The notes under the pieces: model-generated
Databases searched by the model: none
What the model was told of the DNA's origin: nothing
What the model saw: only the letters and a program-made list of their open reading frames with translations
Assembly (NCBI RefSeq): GCF_933775445.1
Contig: NC_065875.1
Coordinates: forward strand, 7,267,001-7,331,000
DNA from: Argentina anserina
Lineage: Eukaryota > Streptophyta > Magnoliopsida > Rosales > Rosaceae
Direction of reading: 5' to 3'
Length of the DNA stretch: 64,000 nucleotides
Program-made: the position numbers and the translations under genes
In this document: positions 50,023 to 63,171 of the stretch, piece by piece
Layout: every line of letters begins with the position of its first letter
Position numbering within the stretch: the first letter of the stretch is position 1

Positions 50023-50486
50023 TATATGGGCGCTTTCGGAATAGCAGAATTAACAAACTTGAATCCTACTCTTCTTAATCACTTAATGTGCACAGGGCTA
50101 GCCATGCATGGTGATCGATTAGCTCAGTATCTTTGCATTTTATAAATTTCTGCAATCTTGAAAGTCATCAGCAAACTATATCAGAAGTTCGATTCTTCGA
50201 TCATTAACTCTCCAGCCAGCCTTGTCTTACCAGCCAAAAATAAAAGTGGATATATATGATGGAGATTAATTACCATTGCCCATTGCAACATCATAAGAAA
50301 GCAGATGACGTTTTGCCCTACATGTTGAACGTAATGTCACTTTGGGCGTCTGCAAAGCAAATTGAACTATCTAGTTTCTACAAGGACGGGTATTGATTCA
50401 CTCCAGCTGCTCATACTACAAAATATTGTCCATGAAAGTAATCGATTGTCAAAATGTCAAGTACCAACACATGAATGACATTCTCT
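50023..50486. other. Intergenic, possible upstream part of a LINE remnant
   Basis: From about 50,390 faint RNase H-like coding (SYYKILSMKVID) precedes the clearer segment that follows. Nothing else is recognised. Confidence 0.3.
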
Positions 50487-50597
50487 CAGATAGTTGATGA
50501 CATCCTAGATGAACGTACAACCATGCAGGATTTACAGTTTGTCTATGCTCCTAGGGAAGCTAACGAAATAGCATACACGTTAGTAGCCGGCTTTTGA
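50487..50597 (+). pseudogene. LINE RNase H domain C-terminal remnant
   Basis: An open stretch reads QIVDDILDERTTMQDLQFVY then APREANEIAYTLVAGF and a stop. This is the end of an RNase H-like domain of plant non-LTR elements (IVDDI..., the V.RE.N..A motif). Only this end is clear; a separate LINE from the one at 5-10.7 kb. Confidence 0.65.
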
Positions 50598-51539
50598 GTC
50601 AAATATAAACCAAACTTGGTTAGATCAGGCTCCAGACGTACTTTTCACTAGAAGCATGCTTTACTATTTGATTGCATACATATCCTATGATTTGTAAACT
50701 CACTTGGATTTTCAGAAAAAAAATAATCATTTCAATCGGTCATCTACCTTGAACTCCATTTACATAGTCTGCTCATTTTGCTAAAGTTTTGTTCTAATAT
50801 ATATATTTTGCATCAGTACCAGAAGTACGAACCTATTGAAAAGACTGGCAGTGGAATCGGGACCAAAGAAACTAACCACCACTTTTCCAACCGTTCAAAG
50901 TGGCCGGAAATAAATGTCCTACGAAATTAAACAAGGGACTATAGTAGTGATCATATCAAGGCCATTAACTTAGAGATGGTGTGGTTGGTGAGATTGGTAC
51001 ATTTGGTCCTACACCTTTGGGGAGTTCTGGCTAATTAAGCTTATCGGAATCTTATAATTAGCTATCTATCTTAACTATACCAAAAATGCATTTGCGACTC
51101 TTGTCTATCTCTGTCTGCTGGTTTGGAAAGTTTCGTTTGGCTGCTCGCGCTTCAGGGGCTTCAGGCTTTCAGCCACCATGTATGTGTGGGTTGTGTGTTT
51201 GGATTATCGTTTGTTCTTTATATGTGAACATGCACTAGTTCAACACTATAAAGAATATATTGAATAAGAAGCTTCGATACAGTCTACGGAAGTCGATCGT
51301 ATGTACGTGTATTATGAGATTGCAGGCCGCGCCTAACTAACACTACTCCTATTAATATTGAAATAGTGCATGTTCCTAACAACAGATTGATATATATGTT
51401 AATCTCATTGGCATATATTAACTTTCCTACAACGAAAATTTGTCAGTTGTGGAGTGATACAAGATCTAGTCTTAGAGTAAAAAACCAAGGCTAGTAGGTC
51501 GTTGAGTGAAAGGGTAATTACCAGAATCAACTATATATA

Positions 51540-52896
51540 AATGAAAAGAAGCTTCCTCGATCAGGGTAGGAAGAATATATAGATGAAATTAAGATCGAGG
51601 GTGTGTCACTTGTGTGATTTGTTGTTTTCTTGGCAAATATTGTGCCAATTTTTCCCAAGGGCGTTAGAAGAAATAGGTCCTAACCGTTCCGTACTTCTTG
51701 GAGCTAAAGCCAAAGCCCTCCTAGGGTTTTGTGGAGGCGGCGGCGTGCTTACTTTGGCAGGGCGCCGCTCGTGGTTTACTAGGGCGGCGACACTCCTTCT
51801 TTGGCAGGGCTCACTTGCGGTTTCGAGGCTAGAGAGGTGGAGTACTCTTAGAGTCTTTTATGAGATTTGAAACCATGAGATCGACAAAAATGTCATCCAA
51901 CCTGCTCTTTGGGTGAGTGGTGAGTTGGGGGTCGACGAGGATACGGGTATGTGCTAGCATTGGAGGCTGGTTCAATTTTCCAGACCGAACGTCGTCTTTC
52001 TCTAAGAGCGGCGGCACATTTTCAAGAGAACGTTTGATCAATCTGCATCGACTGTTTTGGTAAGTAGGCGGTGATTTCATTCCATGGTGGAGGGTTATGT
52101 CAGATCAGCGGCGATGATGGTCGGCGAAGAATTTCTCAATAAGTTCACGAAATTAGTGATATTAAATTGTTCTTGTAAGGGTGAGATGACTCCCAAATTG
52201 AACACTGAAGCTATCAAAGTGGTCGGACACTTTGTTACTAGCTTGTAATACTTAGCCAAGTATTTCATATGCGTCGATAGATTAACTTCAAAATATAACG
52301 GTTAATTAAAACATTTTACATGTGCGGATGGATTAACTTCCGGCTCTAGAAAAATATGTAGCTTAAAGAGTAGGGAATCCTAGTTGGTGGGATGGGCTTA
52401 AGGTGTGGGTACGCTAGTTAGTTGGGTGTTTGTTCATTTGGTTGGCCCATTCCCTTGCTTCACTCTATTTCACTTGGGCCAAGCACGACTTAAGCCACCC
52501 GCAGTCCTAATTTGAATCTGTTTTGTGGAAACTTAGGGTTTAGAGGTTTTATTGTCTGCAATTAGTATTCTAGCTTTGTTAGGGAGACCTTCCTTGTTTT
52601 TTCTTTCGATTTCACTAATATTGAGAGTATGCATTGATGTCATGGGCTCGATGTGTTAATGTTATATGTCGTTAGATTAGATTCGAGAGAGTTATTATGT
52701 TTTAGTTTTTGCTTTAGTGTTTTCCGTTTTATTTCGGATCTTTTCAGTCTTTAATTTGTATAATAAGCACGTTTTTGCGCATCTGTTTACTTTCTTAGGC
52801 TAGTTTGTATGAGAGATTGTCTGTCACCTCTTATATTTGATATTTGTGCTCTTACATGGCTTAATGCTAAATGAAGTTACTTCATTCTAAAAATAT
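51540..52896 (+). mobile_element. Non-LTR retroposon remnant, plus orientation
   Basis: GC-rich leader-like sequence (repeated GGGCGCCGCTCGTGG and GGGCGGCGACAC phrases, about 51,760-51,800) is followed by T-rich sequence ending GAAGTTACTTCATTCTAAAAA. The composition and end match plant LINE-like retroposons such as those at 11.9 and 31.3 kb. The frames at 51,583-51,870 are not recognised. Boundaries approximate. Confidence 0.4.
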
Positions 52897-54060
52897 ATAT
52901 ATATATCCTAACCGTTGATAGATATCCTTGTTCGATGGACCTCTCCAAGATTATTGTTTTGTCCAATCTGAAGATTTTTTGAGCAATCTGAAACTAAGAA
53001 CACTGTAGCTAGCTAGATAGTGCAGTTCAACCCGAACTTTTGGTAGATAGATGAAATTGATGAATGGCATCGGCAGAACGGCTTCTAAGTTAATCATCCC
53101 ATTTCGTACTTAGTGACCTGAATAAGCTTCATTCCTCCTCATTTCATTTCTTGAATAAGCAAGTGTAACTTGTAGTTGGCAAAGAATTGACACTTCAACT
53201 TATAGACATATTCATATATACACTTAAATGACAAAATTAATTGAATATAAATCCAATGATTGGTCGTGCTTTGATTAATAATTTAATTTGAAGGGTAGCT
53301 GGTCAAGGAGAAATGTTTGATAAGTGGATTACCTGAGAACAAGTTCTTAATCCGCATTAAAAAGTCTTCAATATTTTTTTTTTTGAGAAATATAAGAAGT
53401 CTTCAATTGGTAAGCGATTGCTCGTAGAAAAAGAAAAAAGTTGGTAAGAGATTAGTCTTCATGTGACCCGGTCTAGAGCGTTCGTCACTAGTACTATATA
53501 TTGCAACAAATAACAATTAATGTGAATCCCCATGAATATTCATGTACCCACATCTTGCAAACATATACATATATAAATCATTTATTAGCTTTTCGGTTTA
53601 TTGTTGTTCGTCTCACAAATTATTTATATTAGAAACATCTTAAAGTTACAACTTAGCTAAAACACTCACGAACCAGATATTTTCTTCCTCTTGAGTTTCA
53701 CACATACATGGTAATTCGTATTTTCCATATTCCCTCTGCCCTGTCCAAATTATGACAATTTTAATTAGGAATCGGGGAAATAGTCCATTTCTCGCCAGCT
53801 ACAGCATGGACTCGCTAGTCTTTGCTGACCTGAAATATATGAAAGATTGCATCTGGAAACCCTTTGAATCGCCTATTCCCTTGTTTTCATATTTGGCTCA
53901 CCAACTTTTTAGGTTTGACATTTTGTTACCAAATGAATTTCTGGCTTGGAGTAGCTGAAATGGCCAAATGGGAAATTCCCAGCAGCCTTAATCACCCGGA
54001 GAATGGAGAGTGACGGCGACCTGACGTCACTTCCAACTTGCCTTTTAAACCCTCCGATAG
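52897..54060. other. Intergenic, distal upstream of the 4CL gene
   Basis: AT-rich, no recognised gene. The open frame at 53,752-53,958 has no supporting signals. Confidence 0.4.
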
Positions 54061-54068
54061 GGATTTGT

Positions 54069-54075
54069 GGTAGGT
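54069..54075 (-). promoter_or_regulatory. AC element (ACCTACC, reverse)
   Basis: GGTAGGT on plus equals ACCTACC on minus. It is the MYB-binding AC element that controls phenylpropanoid genes, 577 bases before the 4CL ATG. Confidence 0.6.
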
Positions 54076-54107
54076 GGCCGGTTGTCCTTTCCTAAAAGGC
54101 TAAAATC

Positions 54108-54114
54108 ACCAACC
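54108..54114 (+). promoter_or_regulatory. AC element (ACCAACC)
   Basis: A perfect match to the ACCWACC MYB site, 33 bases from the previous one. Such clustering is common in promoters of 4CL, PAL and C4H genes. Confidence 0.6.
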
Positions 54115-54231
54115 ACAACATCGGTAAAACGCTGCGTTAGGTGAAGCTTCCTACGTGGCATGAATTTGTTGGCTTCGACACCGACGTGTACCCCACACAA
54201 CCAAATCCCCTTTTAACACTTCCACTCCCTC

Positions 54232-54238
54232 ACCAACC
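54232..54238 (+). promoter_or_regulatory. AC element (ACCAACC)
   Basis: A third AC-type MYB site, 414 bases upstream of the 4CL start codon, in a C-rich context. Confidence 0.55.
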
Positions 54239-54425
54239 CCCAACATCTCATCCTCTACAACCCGGTGCACGGTCACATTATTAATAGCCTGTCCGTTTCC
54301 CCCGCGTGGACATTTTCCTGGAGCGGTTTTAGTAAGAGAACTGTGATGTACGCGTGGGTAATGGTGATTGGGGGTGTTGGATGTTACGGTCACAGACTCG
54401 TTACCGATAGGGTTGAGGGTACTTC

Positions 54426-54432
54426 TATTTAT
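54426..54432 (+). promoter_or_regulatory. Candidate TATA box of 4CL (TATTTAT)
   Basis: An AT-rich TATTTAT lies about 220 bases before the ATG, between the AC elements and the gene. Weak consensus, chosen by position. Confidence 0.3.
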
Positions 54433-54651
54433 GCGACGAAATTAACGTATCTGCCCTTGAGAAATTTAGTAATACCGAACAGGTCCGGTTTCATATCAGC
54501 ATCACCTACTTGTATATTACTACAACCAAAACTCAAACAAAACCAGGGAGAAGGCACACTGCAAGAAAACTAGACTCAACCCAACCCCTACCTTCTCCTT
54601 TCTCTCCTTATCCAAACACTATTTTCATTTCCCGTTTCCGGGTAGGAAAAT

Positions 54652-57600
54652 ATGGAGAACAAGCAAGACAATCATGAGTTCATTTTCCGGTCGAAGTTGC
54701 CGGACATTTACATACCGAACCATCTCCCTCTACACACTTACTGCTTCGAGAACATCTCACAGTTCCATGACCGTCCTTGCCTAATCAACGGCAATACCGG
54801 CGATACCTTCACCTACGCAGACGTCGAGCTCACCTCTCGCAGAATCGCCGCCGGTTTAGACAATCTAGGCATTCAGCAAGGCGAGGTAGTCATGCTCCTT
54901 CTCCAAAACTGCGTTGAATTCGCGTTCGCGTTCCTCGGTGCTTCTTACATCGGAGCCATCATCACCACCGCGAACCCTTTCTACACTCCGGCCGAGGTCG
55001 CCAAGCAAGTCACTGCCTCTAAAACAAAGTTGATCATAACTCAGACAGCCTACATCGATAAGGTGAAGGAGTTTGCCAAGCTCAACAACGTGAAAGTCAT
55101 GTCCGTGGACGAGACGTCCTCGTCTGACGAGGACGTGTTGCATTTCTCGGAGCTGACATCGGCTGACGAGAGCGAGATCCCGGCGGTGAAGATTAACCCG
55201 GATGACGTTGTGGCGCTGCCTTATTCTTCCGGCACGACAGGACTGCCGAAAGGGGTGATGCTGACGCACAAGGGTCTGGTGACCAGCGTAGCGCAGCAGG
55301 TCGACGGCGAAAACCCGAACCTCTACTTCCACAAGGAGGACGTGATCCTCTGCGTGCTGCCCTTGTTCCATATTTACTCTCTAAACTCTGTCTTCCTCTG
55401 CGGCCTTCGCGTCGGGGCGACAATTCTGATCATGCAGAAGTTTGAGATCAACAAGTTGTTGGAGTTGGTGGAGACGAAAAAGGTCACGATTGCCCCGTTT
55501 GTGCCTCCGATTGTATTGAACATCGCCAAGAGTCCCGATCTCCACCGTTACGACTTGTCGTCGATTCGGATGGTGATGTCCGGCGCGGCTCCGATGGGGA
55601 AGGAGCTCGAGGACACTGTCAGGGCGAAACTACCGAATGCCAAACTCGGACAGGTAATTAATCTTTAACGTCAATAACGTTCATATTGGTTACAACTTAC
55701 GACCGTTAAAGTATTTATTTCTAACTTTCCATAACTTTGAGCGGGACGTGAAAACTCTATCTAGGTGAGAAATGAATGAGAGTTTTTAAGGTATCTCATG
55801 GGGTTGTTTCGGATATTATATAGGGCCCTATTATATATTTGTTACTAACTAGATATGTTAATTAGACGAAGGATACATTCATTGTTTACATTGAAGTTGA
55901 ATGGAAATTTTTCTTCCTAGAGTTTAAATTTCAACGGAACGTAAGTCAAATTAATTATACAATATGGTGTGTTATGACCAAGTTCGCAAGTGGGATATGC
56001 CTTTTCATCAATTTAGGGAGGGATAGTAGGATAACGTTTTGGACATTTTCAGTACAAAATTATCAACTGGATTAGTGTGAGCATTTCAGTTTTTCAATTT
56101 CATAGGAAAGAGATAATCAGATCTTGCTCTACCAAATTAAGCAAGTGTTGATATCTAATTAGTACCTGGATACAACAATTTCAATTTTTTTCATTAATCA
56201 AGATTAAAGGAAAGGCACATCTATTTTTCTTAAAAAAGGAAAAGTGACGTATTCAATTTTCTATCGATAGAATTCACGAATTCACGAATATAAGTAGTAT
56301 AGGTGAAATGAAGCTCAATATCTAATTTTTACCATTAGTGTTGCAAAACGATTTCCAAAATGGTGCTTCCTTTTCATTTTGGATTATGTTCTAAAATTTA
56401 TTTCCATATTTCCAAAAGGGTTATGGGATGACTGAGGCTGGACCAGTTCTATCAATGTGCTTGGCTTTTGCAAAAGAACCCTACGAGATAAAATCAGGTG
56501 CGTGCGGGACCGTGGTAAGAAATGCTGAAATGAAGATCATTGACCCCGACACCAATGAATCCCTTCCCCGAAACCAATCCGGAGAAATTTGCATCCGAGG
56601 GAGCCAAATTATGAAAGGTAATTACTATCGATCTAGCTACTGTACTACATTTTCATAATTAGAGTGGTTTACTTCTTGCGTAGGCTCATAATGTAACTAT
56701 TTGAAGTTTGATTTTAATGTCTATGCTTACCCATTAAAATGGAGTCTACTACTAATAACAAGTTGGTGAATTATATGACTTTTTCCTTTCGTATGGTTGT
56801 ACGGTCTGACGTATAAATTTTTATTCATACAATTAACAAGAGAGGACGGAGTTATATATGCGAGGAGCATGACTTTGTCTTCCTCGTTCGAACTTAATTG
56901 GAGGCTTGGAGCAATATAAACTTTGACTAATAATAACGTCTTTGTCATGCATATCTATTACATCAAGCCTCCTTCTACGTCACTACTTGAAATTAATCTC
57001 ACTTTCTTTCTTAAATAACAAGATATTCCATCACTCATAATTCATTTTCGAATATTGTCAAGTACTTTGTGCTGAGGTATTGACGTATTGTGTAGATGCT
57101 TATTCAATGTTAGAAGGATTCAAGGTAAGCGAATTATGGGATTAATTATACATGGTCATGCATGGGCTCATATATGGCTACTGCACCAGTAGTTGTTTCC
57201 CTTTAGGTGTCCCGCGGGTAGAATACAAAGACATATTGACAACACTTGCCGGTCTTGTTTGGTCACATTTATATGAAGGTTTTTGTAAACTTTCAATTTT
57301 CTCTTTTTAGTAGAAGGGAACTATCGATCGTTGTCCAACAGTTAATTTAAGGACACAGACACAGTTCTCAAATTCACTCGTGGAAACTCACATTTGTTTT
57401 ACCTAAATCCTTATATATCACTTAACTAATTACCCCAAGTTGATCATTGGTGATATGCAGGATACCTGAATGATCCTGAAGCGACTGCGAGGACCATAGA
57501 CAAAGAAGGATGGTTGCACACAGGTGATATAGGATACATTGACGATGAGCTCTTCATCGTAGACCGGTTAAAGGAACTCATCAAATACAAAGGTTTCCAA

Positions 57601-58583
57601 GTCGCACCGGCGGAGCTCGAAGCCATGTTGATCTCCCATCCCAACCTCTCCGATGCTGCTGTTGTACCGTAAGTTATAATACCCTACTGCATAACATGTC
57701 GCAACATTCAGCAAATGATGAAATGAAGTACTAATAACTTGCTTGATCATTTGTATTCGATCAGGATGAAAGATGAGGCTGCAGGAGAGGTTCCCATTGC
57801 ATTTGTTGTCAGATCAAACGGTTCCAAGATCTCTGAGGATGACATTAAGCAATACATATCAAAACAGGTACGTACCATTTGAAGTATTTAACTATAATCT
57901 ATTAGCAGGGGTTAAAAGCATCTGGGCAGGCCTAAGATGTTAAAATTGAGTAGCCGAAGGGTTAGCTATACTACTCTCACATGTGGCATAGGTTAAAATG
58001 ATGTTTCATGCAAACACTACAGCAGGTTTTGTTCTGAAAAAGAAGTGAGTGATCAAAGATGTAGTAGAATACTAGAATACCCTTCTTATAATACTGTTAT
58101 CATCATGATTTCACTTTCAAGAGACACGCAAAGTTAGCCAATACTAGTTCATCACCAAAGTGTTGGATTGACATTATAGCCTTGAAGCACGCTTTGTTCA
58201 TAGGTTCATGTGTTACCTGATTTGACCAAATTTTTCTGTACATTATGGCAAAACCTATACCAATCTTAATCATTTTGAGTCCATTGATCAATCATCTGGA
58301 TAGAACTGTGGCCGGCAGGATCATCATGAAAGCGTTTACGTGATTCTGAATGAGATATGTATTAGTTAAAAGAATGGCTAATATATCAATCGGGTACATA
58401 TATGATCAACTAATGTACAAGATTTTAGTAGTCCTCAATTAAATGTTAACTTTGTGTGTGCAGGTGGTGTACTACAAGAGAATAAGTAGGGTTTTCTTCA
58501 CAGACAAAATCCCAAAAGCTCCTTCTGGCAAAATATTGAGAAAAGACTTGAGAGCAAGACTGGCTGCAGGTCTAGCCAATTAG
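54652..58583 (+). CDS. 4CL: 4-coumarate:CoA ligase, complete five-exon gene (543 aa)
   Basis: Exons 54,652-55,653; 56,419-56,617; 57,461-57,668; 57,765-57,867; 58,464-58,583 join in frame at GT-AG sites to 1,632 bases. The enzyme activates p-coumarate and related hydroxycinnamates to CoA thioesters through an acyl-adenylate, feeding lignin and flavonoid synthesis in the cytosol. Diagnostic motifs: box [11 protein letters not shown] (residues 192-201), GYGMTEAG (335-342) across the first splice junction, box II GEICIRG (389-395), and the C-terminal SGKILRK with the likely catalytic lysine K527. The [10 protein letters not shown] segment of the substrate pocket is present. The length is normal for bona fide 4CL, and no peroxisomal SKL-type end is present (it ends AAGLAN), which argues against the peroxisomal 4CL-like group. 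Three AC elements lie upstream. It faces PYRB tail to tail. Paralog class (I or II) not decided. Confidence 0.95.
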
Positions 58584-59575
58584 GGCTCCAGCAACTGAAA
58601 AGTTACTACAAACACAGTAACATCAGATTATCTAAGTGTGATGAAGGCCAAAAACGCCTATGTATCAATGTTGTCGGCTAATTTTCCGATATCGACAAGG
58701 GAAAATGAAGATGGAAGGAAATTGATTCATTTCCAACTGTATTCTATCATGGGCTGATTTTTCAAGCCTTTGTAGTCTGTATGTATCTATAATCGTCCTC
58801 TCCGGGACAAATTAAGGAAAAAGGGAGAGGAAGTCATAGGCTTTATACAAATTTGTTTTATGTATAGGGTGTTGGATCAATTGGACTAAAAACTTGTTTG
58901 CAACTCTTTATGTTGAGTAATATATTTGTTCAAAAAAATTATAGCCCTTTGGCTCAGCTTCTTACTACTCTGTACATATATGTACAGTTTTAAGCTCTGT
59001 TTTTCCATGTCAATGGATTATGTTCCTGATAAACAAGTGAAGCATCAAACCCAGCCAAAATCCCGATGGCTGTAGCCTGTAGCTGTTTAAGACCTCATAT
59101 ATGGTCATGGAATTCAAGCATTTCCCAATAGTCTCAACCAAAATATCAGAACAAATGAAGCTTTACACGATTGCAGCCGCAAATACTAACAGCAAGAGAA
59201 CAAAGACAACCCTCCCACGTATTAATCACAATCCAAAGTGAAAACTGTACTAACCAGTCGATTTAACTATTCCACTGCTCTCATGAAATCTGTTCATCAA
59301 TTATAACAATCATCTGACTTCAGAAAAGCATTAGAAAGATTAGTCAAGAGAAACCGCTTGTATATGAGATCAACAACTTTTCTGCTTGGTAACCAAAACT
59401 TGTCCAAAGTCCAAACCCAACAAAATAAAGAAAGAGCCAGAACTTTCCAAACTACATCTTCCCTCTACCATCCTACCAATAACAAGTTTAGATTCTGCAA
59501 ACAAGCTCGACCAAATGACCAAGGAAATTAAGTTTAATAGATCAGACTGAAAACAAAACTTAAAAGAAGCCTCCA
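58584..59575. other. Convergent intergenic region with the two 3' UTRs
   Basis: Between the stops of 4CL (plus) and PYRB (minus). AATATATTTG and TTTATG-like AT-rich strings around 58,850-58,930 fit 4CL polyadenylation. Minus-strand sequence from 59,575 down to about 59,100 is likely PYRB 3' UTR. No other gene seen. Confidence 0.45.
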
Positions 59576-59832
59576 TTACCACCCTACTAGCAAGAGTTGC
59601 AATAGGGCCATCCTAATGTATAGGCCGTTCTTTGCTTGTCTGAAGTAGGCTGCTCTCGGATCCTCATGAATATCCAAAGTAATCTGAATGACATAGAGGA
59701 TGATAAAATTAACAAATTGATAGATGAATAAGCATTAGTCTCTTTTTTTTTTTGGAATAGGAAGCGCCTGTTAAATGGGTCAAAAAAAGATTATAATTGA
59801 TTACCTCATCGAGTCTAGGCAAAGGGTGCATG
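59576..59832 (-). CDS. PYRB: Aspartate carbamoyltransferase (PYRB), last exons, split by a retrotransposon
   Basis: On the minus strand, MHPLPRLDE (59,831-59,805) ends at a donor (GAG|GTAATC). After an intron (59,804-59,684, acceptor TTCAG), the last exon (59,683-59,576) reads [20 protein letters not shown] then [15 protein letters not shown] and a stop. This is the highly conserved C-terminus of plastid ATCase, which makes carbamoyl-aspartate in pyrimidine synthesis. HPLPR is the family's substrate-binding loop motif. Immediately upstream of the ATG-Met codon one base remains and then the LTR end begins (59,833). No AG acceptor lies there, so the insertion is in coding sequence. The rest of the gene, if present, lies beyond the element and the window. 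As it stands this allele should be non-functional. Confidence 0.85.
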
Positions 59833-61404
59833 TGATGAGTGCTCGATTACTCGACATCAATATTTAACCTTGTACACATCATTAGTAGTATAAAGCAAGA
59901 GGGTATCGTTCACAAACCGGGGATCCAGCCAGGGCTTAGGATCACTTCAATTAACACGAATTCATAGAGATATAAATGGTTTGATTTAGATTCGGATTGA
60001 GTTATAAAAACAGTAAATAAAACCTAAACTAATATATACATGTGATCAACCAACCAACACATAAACAATTACCAAACAAATCATGTAAGAACAAAGCCAT
60101 CGAATTCCCTTCTCATTCATGTTCATGCCGTAGGTATCAAGATTCCAAACTAAGTTCGATCATGCATCAAGTTCCTACTTGGTTCCTAATACATGGATAC
60201 ATTCAAGCTTAACTACTTGTCTTGCTACGAAATCTAACATACCAATTCATCATGCAATTACATATCACATAGAGAAATCAACATGTCTTAAGTACCTATC
60301 CACTGCCAAACTTAGAATCAAAAATCGGTGGAAAAACCAAAGAACAATTACTCCACTACTTGTATCATAATCGTTACTAACTTTGAATGATTAACATATG
60401 CAACATCAACTACTTGTCTTAATCACACGTGCAATATAAGAACACATCGAAATTTGATCAAGAACAAAAAACAATAACTCACGACATCAAAACAGAAATC
60501 ATTGAAAAGAAATCGAAATCTTTAATTCATACACAATTCGAAAGAACAACTATCTCATAGACAAGATTGAATTGAACTTTAACAACACAAAAACAGAAAT
60601 CATCCAAGAACAAGAACACATAAAACCGAAATAAAACATGAAGATCATAGAGTTACACTTTGAAATAATCCTACGGGGTTTATTCCAAGCAAACGCAGAT
60701 CCTAGGCTACTTGCTTCGAATCCAAAGGGTGGAAAAGGATGAATTTCGGTTTTAGGATTTCTTGGAGGAAGGAAGAATGTTTCGGCAGAGCTATGGCTGG
60801 TGCTTGTGTGCAAGGTTGATGATCAATATATGGGGAGGCCGAGCCTCTATATATAGGAGTTTATTGAAGCCTCTTGCCGTCCCATTTAGGAGATAGAAAC
60901 CAATTGGGAAGCTGAAATCCTCTTTGTAATGGATTTTGATTCATGTACTCCATATCCAACTTGATGTAGGAAACCAAGTCCAATAGGGAGACCACATAAG
61001 GGCTGCACGGCATCATTCTTGGTCCAACTAGGAGTAGCTAGGCCGGCCTCTTCTTCTCCTTCTTCAACTCGAATATGATTTCCTTGTCTCACTAGGAATG
61101 CATCTCGACATCCCTTCTTCCTTTCCAAATATGATTTGTCTTTCCTGAAAAGAAATCGACGATTAGGGAATAAGAAAGAATGAAAATAGGAAAGTAGAGT
61201 CCTAGTCGAGTAAGGAATCCTAACTCAATAAGGAGTTCTAACACTTAGCACAATTTCATCATCAATTCATCTAAATTCGAAATAGCTCTACTTAGAACAT
61301 ACACATGAAAAATATGAACCTAAAACAACTAAATAAGAAGTAACAAAGCATAAGAATATGGCATATATACATTAAGAACGTCACACTTTGTGCTCCTATT
61401 AACA
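59833..61404 (-). mobile_element. 3' LTR of an Athila-type Ty3/gypsy element, 1.57 kb
   Basis: It starts TGATGAGTGC and ends GCTCCTATTAACA on plus. On the minus strand it follows a polypurine-like AAGTGTGAGGT (61,405-61,415), the normal order for a minus-strand element. A TATA-like TATATATAG (about 60,848-60,858) could be its promoter on minus. Open frames within (60,550-61,128) are not genes. The target duplication would start with GCATG (59,828-59,832); its partner lies outside. Confidence 0.8.
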
Positions 61405-63171
61405 ACCTCACACTTAGACTTTGCTAGTCCCTTAGCAAACACTAAAAAGGGAAATCAAAACATAAAACAAAATCAAAGCAACAAAACTAACGACACACAT
61501 ACTAATGCCTTCAACATTTTGTCTCAGAGATCTTCAAACTCATAGAATCAAGAATAACATTCAATTGAAAAAGATAAGATGAATTCAATGGTTAATAAAC
61601 ATGAGATTTCGTTCAACAAGTAAGACATGGCAGAAACAAAGGTGAAATTAAGCTCGACATGTCCAAAACAAGTTCAAATTCAACTCACAAAGGATATGCA
61701 CTCCAAATATTTTCTCTCAAGAACATGGCATATGCTTAAAAGCTTTTCACGCACAAGAGTTATAAACATAGTGAAATCGAAAACCTCATGAAAGATACCA
61801 ATCATATGCACAAATGAACCCAAACCATATGCTTACTCATGAAACAAACTCCACAGATCAAGAGCTACTCATTTTAAGAATCATGTGAATCTTTAGAAAA
61901 GGGATAGGTTAGGCTCGGCATGGATATATTTTTCAGGGTAAAGGAATCACCAAGGTCATCCTCAAGACTTAGCATAGCAAACCATCCACCTTATGTCGCT
62001 ATACTCCATAAAACAAGGGCCAAATATCATCATGTTGGACCCATTTTTCACTTTAAACATTGTGAAAACGAACAAAGGCTAAAATATAATATCATTGAGC
62101 CTTTAACAAATACGTCACAACTCCAAGTTCACATAAACAAGATGTATGCCGAGATCTTTTCATTCTTCATTCATTTTTTTCTTTTCTTGCCGTGCGCATA
62201 TATACTTTTTCTCTTCTTCTTTTCACACGGCATCATTCATTTTTCTCTTTTCATACTCTTTTCATGGCATAACATACATATAATAGTATAACCCCACAGT
62301 TGAATCAAATCATCACTCCATATTATATCCAAAATCGGCTCTGCCAAGCCTCAAAGACAAGATAGAGATATAACTATACTAAGCAAGGATATAACATGTT
62401 GGTAATGAAAGAAAAGGCTTAACGTAGGCTCAAAGGGGTTAACACTAAGGTGTCCCAAACAGGGCTCAAATAGGGAATACGGCTTTTTGGCTTAAGTGGT
62501 GGAAATCCTAAAAAAATCCAACAATCCTTTTCAAAGTCAGAGTATATTATGACATAAAGCTTCGAAAGTTTCACAAAGTAAGTTCTAGCATTCTTTAGTT
62601 CATTGCAATTCTATGGCATATGAATTGATCAAAATAGATGTAATGAGGTTATAAAGCCAAGAAACGATAGAATAAAACTCTCCAAAGAAAGGCACAAGTA
62701 TATGGCTCGAATCTCACATAGGTTCCATGAATCAAACAAGTAAAGAACATGCTCATTTTGTACCTAAGTTTCAAAATCCTCATCTACTACATGTTCGTAC
62801 AAAATCTACACATCGATTAACCATCAAATAACAATGAAGTTCAATTCAATATCATGATCATCTATCAACCATAAATTCAAAGATCAACTCATCCTAGACA
62901 GTCAAAAGCATACCTAGGACTCAAAACAAAAACAAAACAACTTAAAAATCAAAAAATAATACCAAAAATAACACTAAAAATCAAAAATCAAAACAACAAA
63001 ATCGAAACACATAAACATCAAACAATAGAATACAACGAATGATGTATACCCCACCCCACACTTAAAACTTACATTGCCCTCAATGTACAATATGATAAGC
63101 AACGAGAATTTAAAAGAGACAATGGATAGAAAATGCAAACACTCGTTGATGGCTCCTTCATTGGCTTAAGT
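61405..63171 (-). mobile_element. Athila-type element, 3' non-coding region
   Basis: About 1.8 kb between the integrase stop and the LTR has no recognisable envelope-like or other protein. It is A-rich on plus and begins at the polypurine tract. A second purine-rich AAGTGTGGGGTGGGG lies at about 63,063-63,048 on minus. Confidence 0.6.

Noticed and set aside
54865..55423. Long minus-strand frames
   Set aside because: Shadow of the 4CL first exon.
61920..62291. 123-codon plus-strand frame with Phe/His-rich tail
   Set aside because: Lies in the non-coding 3' region of the Athila-type element, and its composition is low-complexity.
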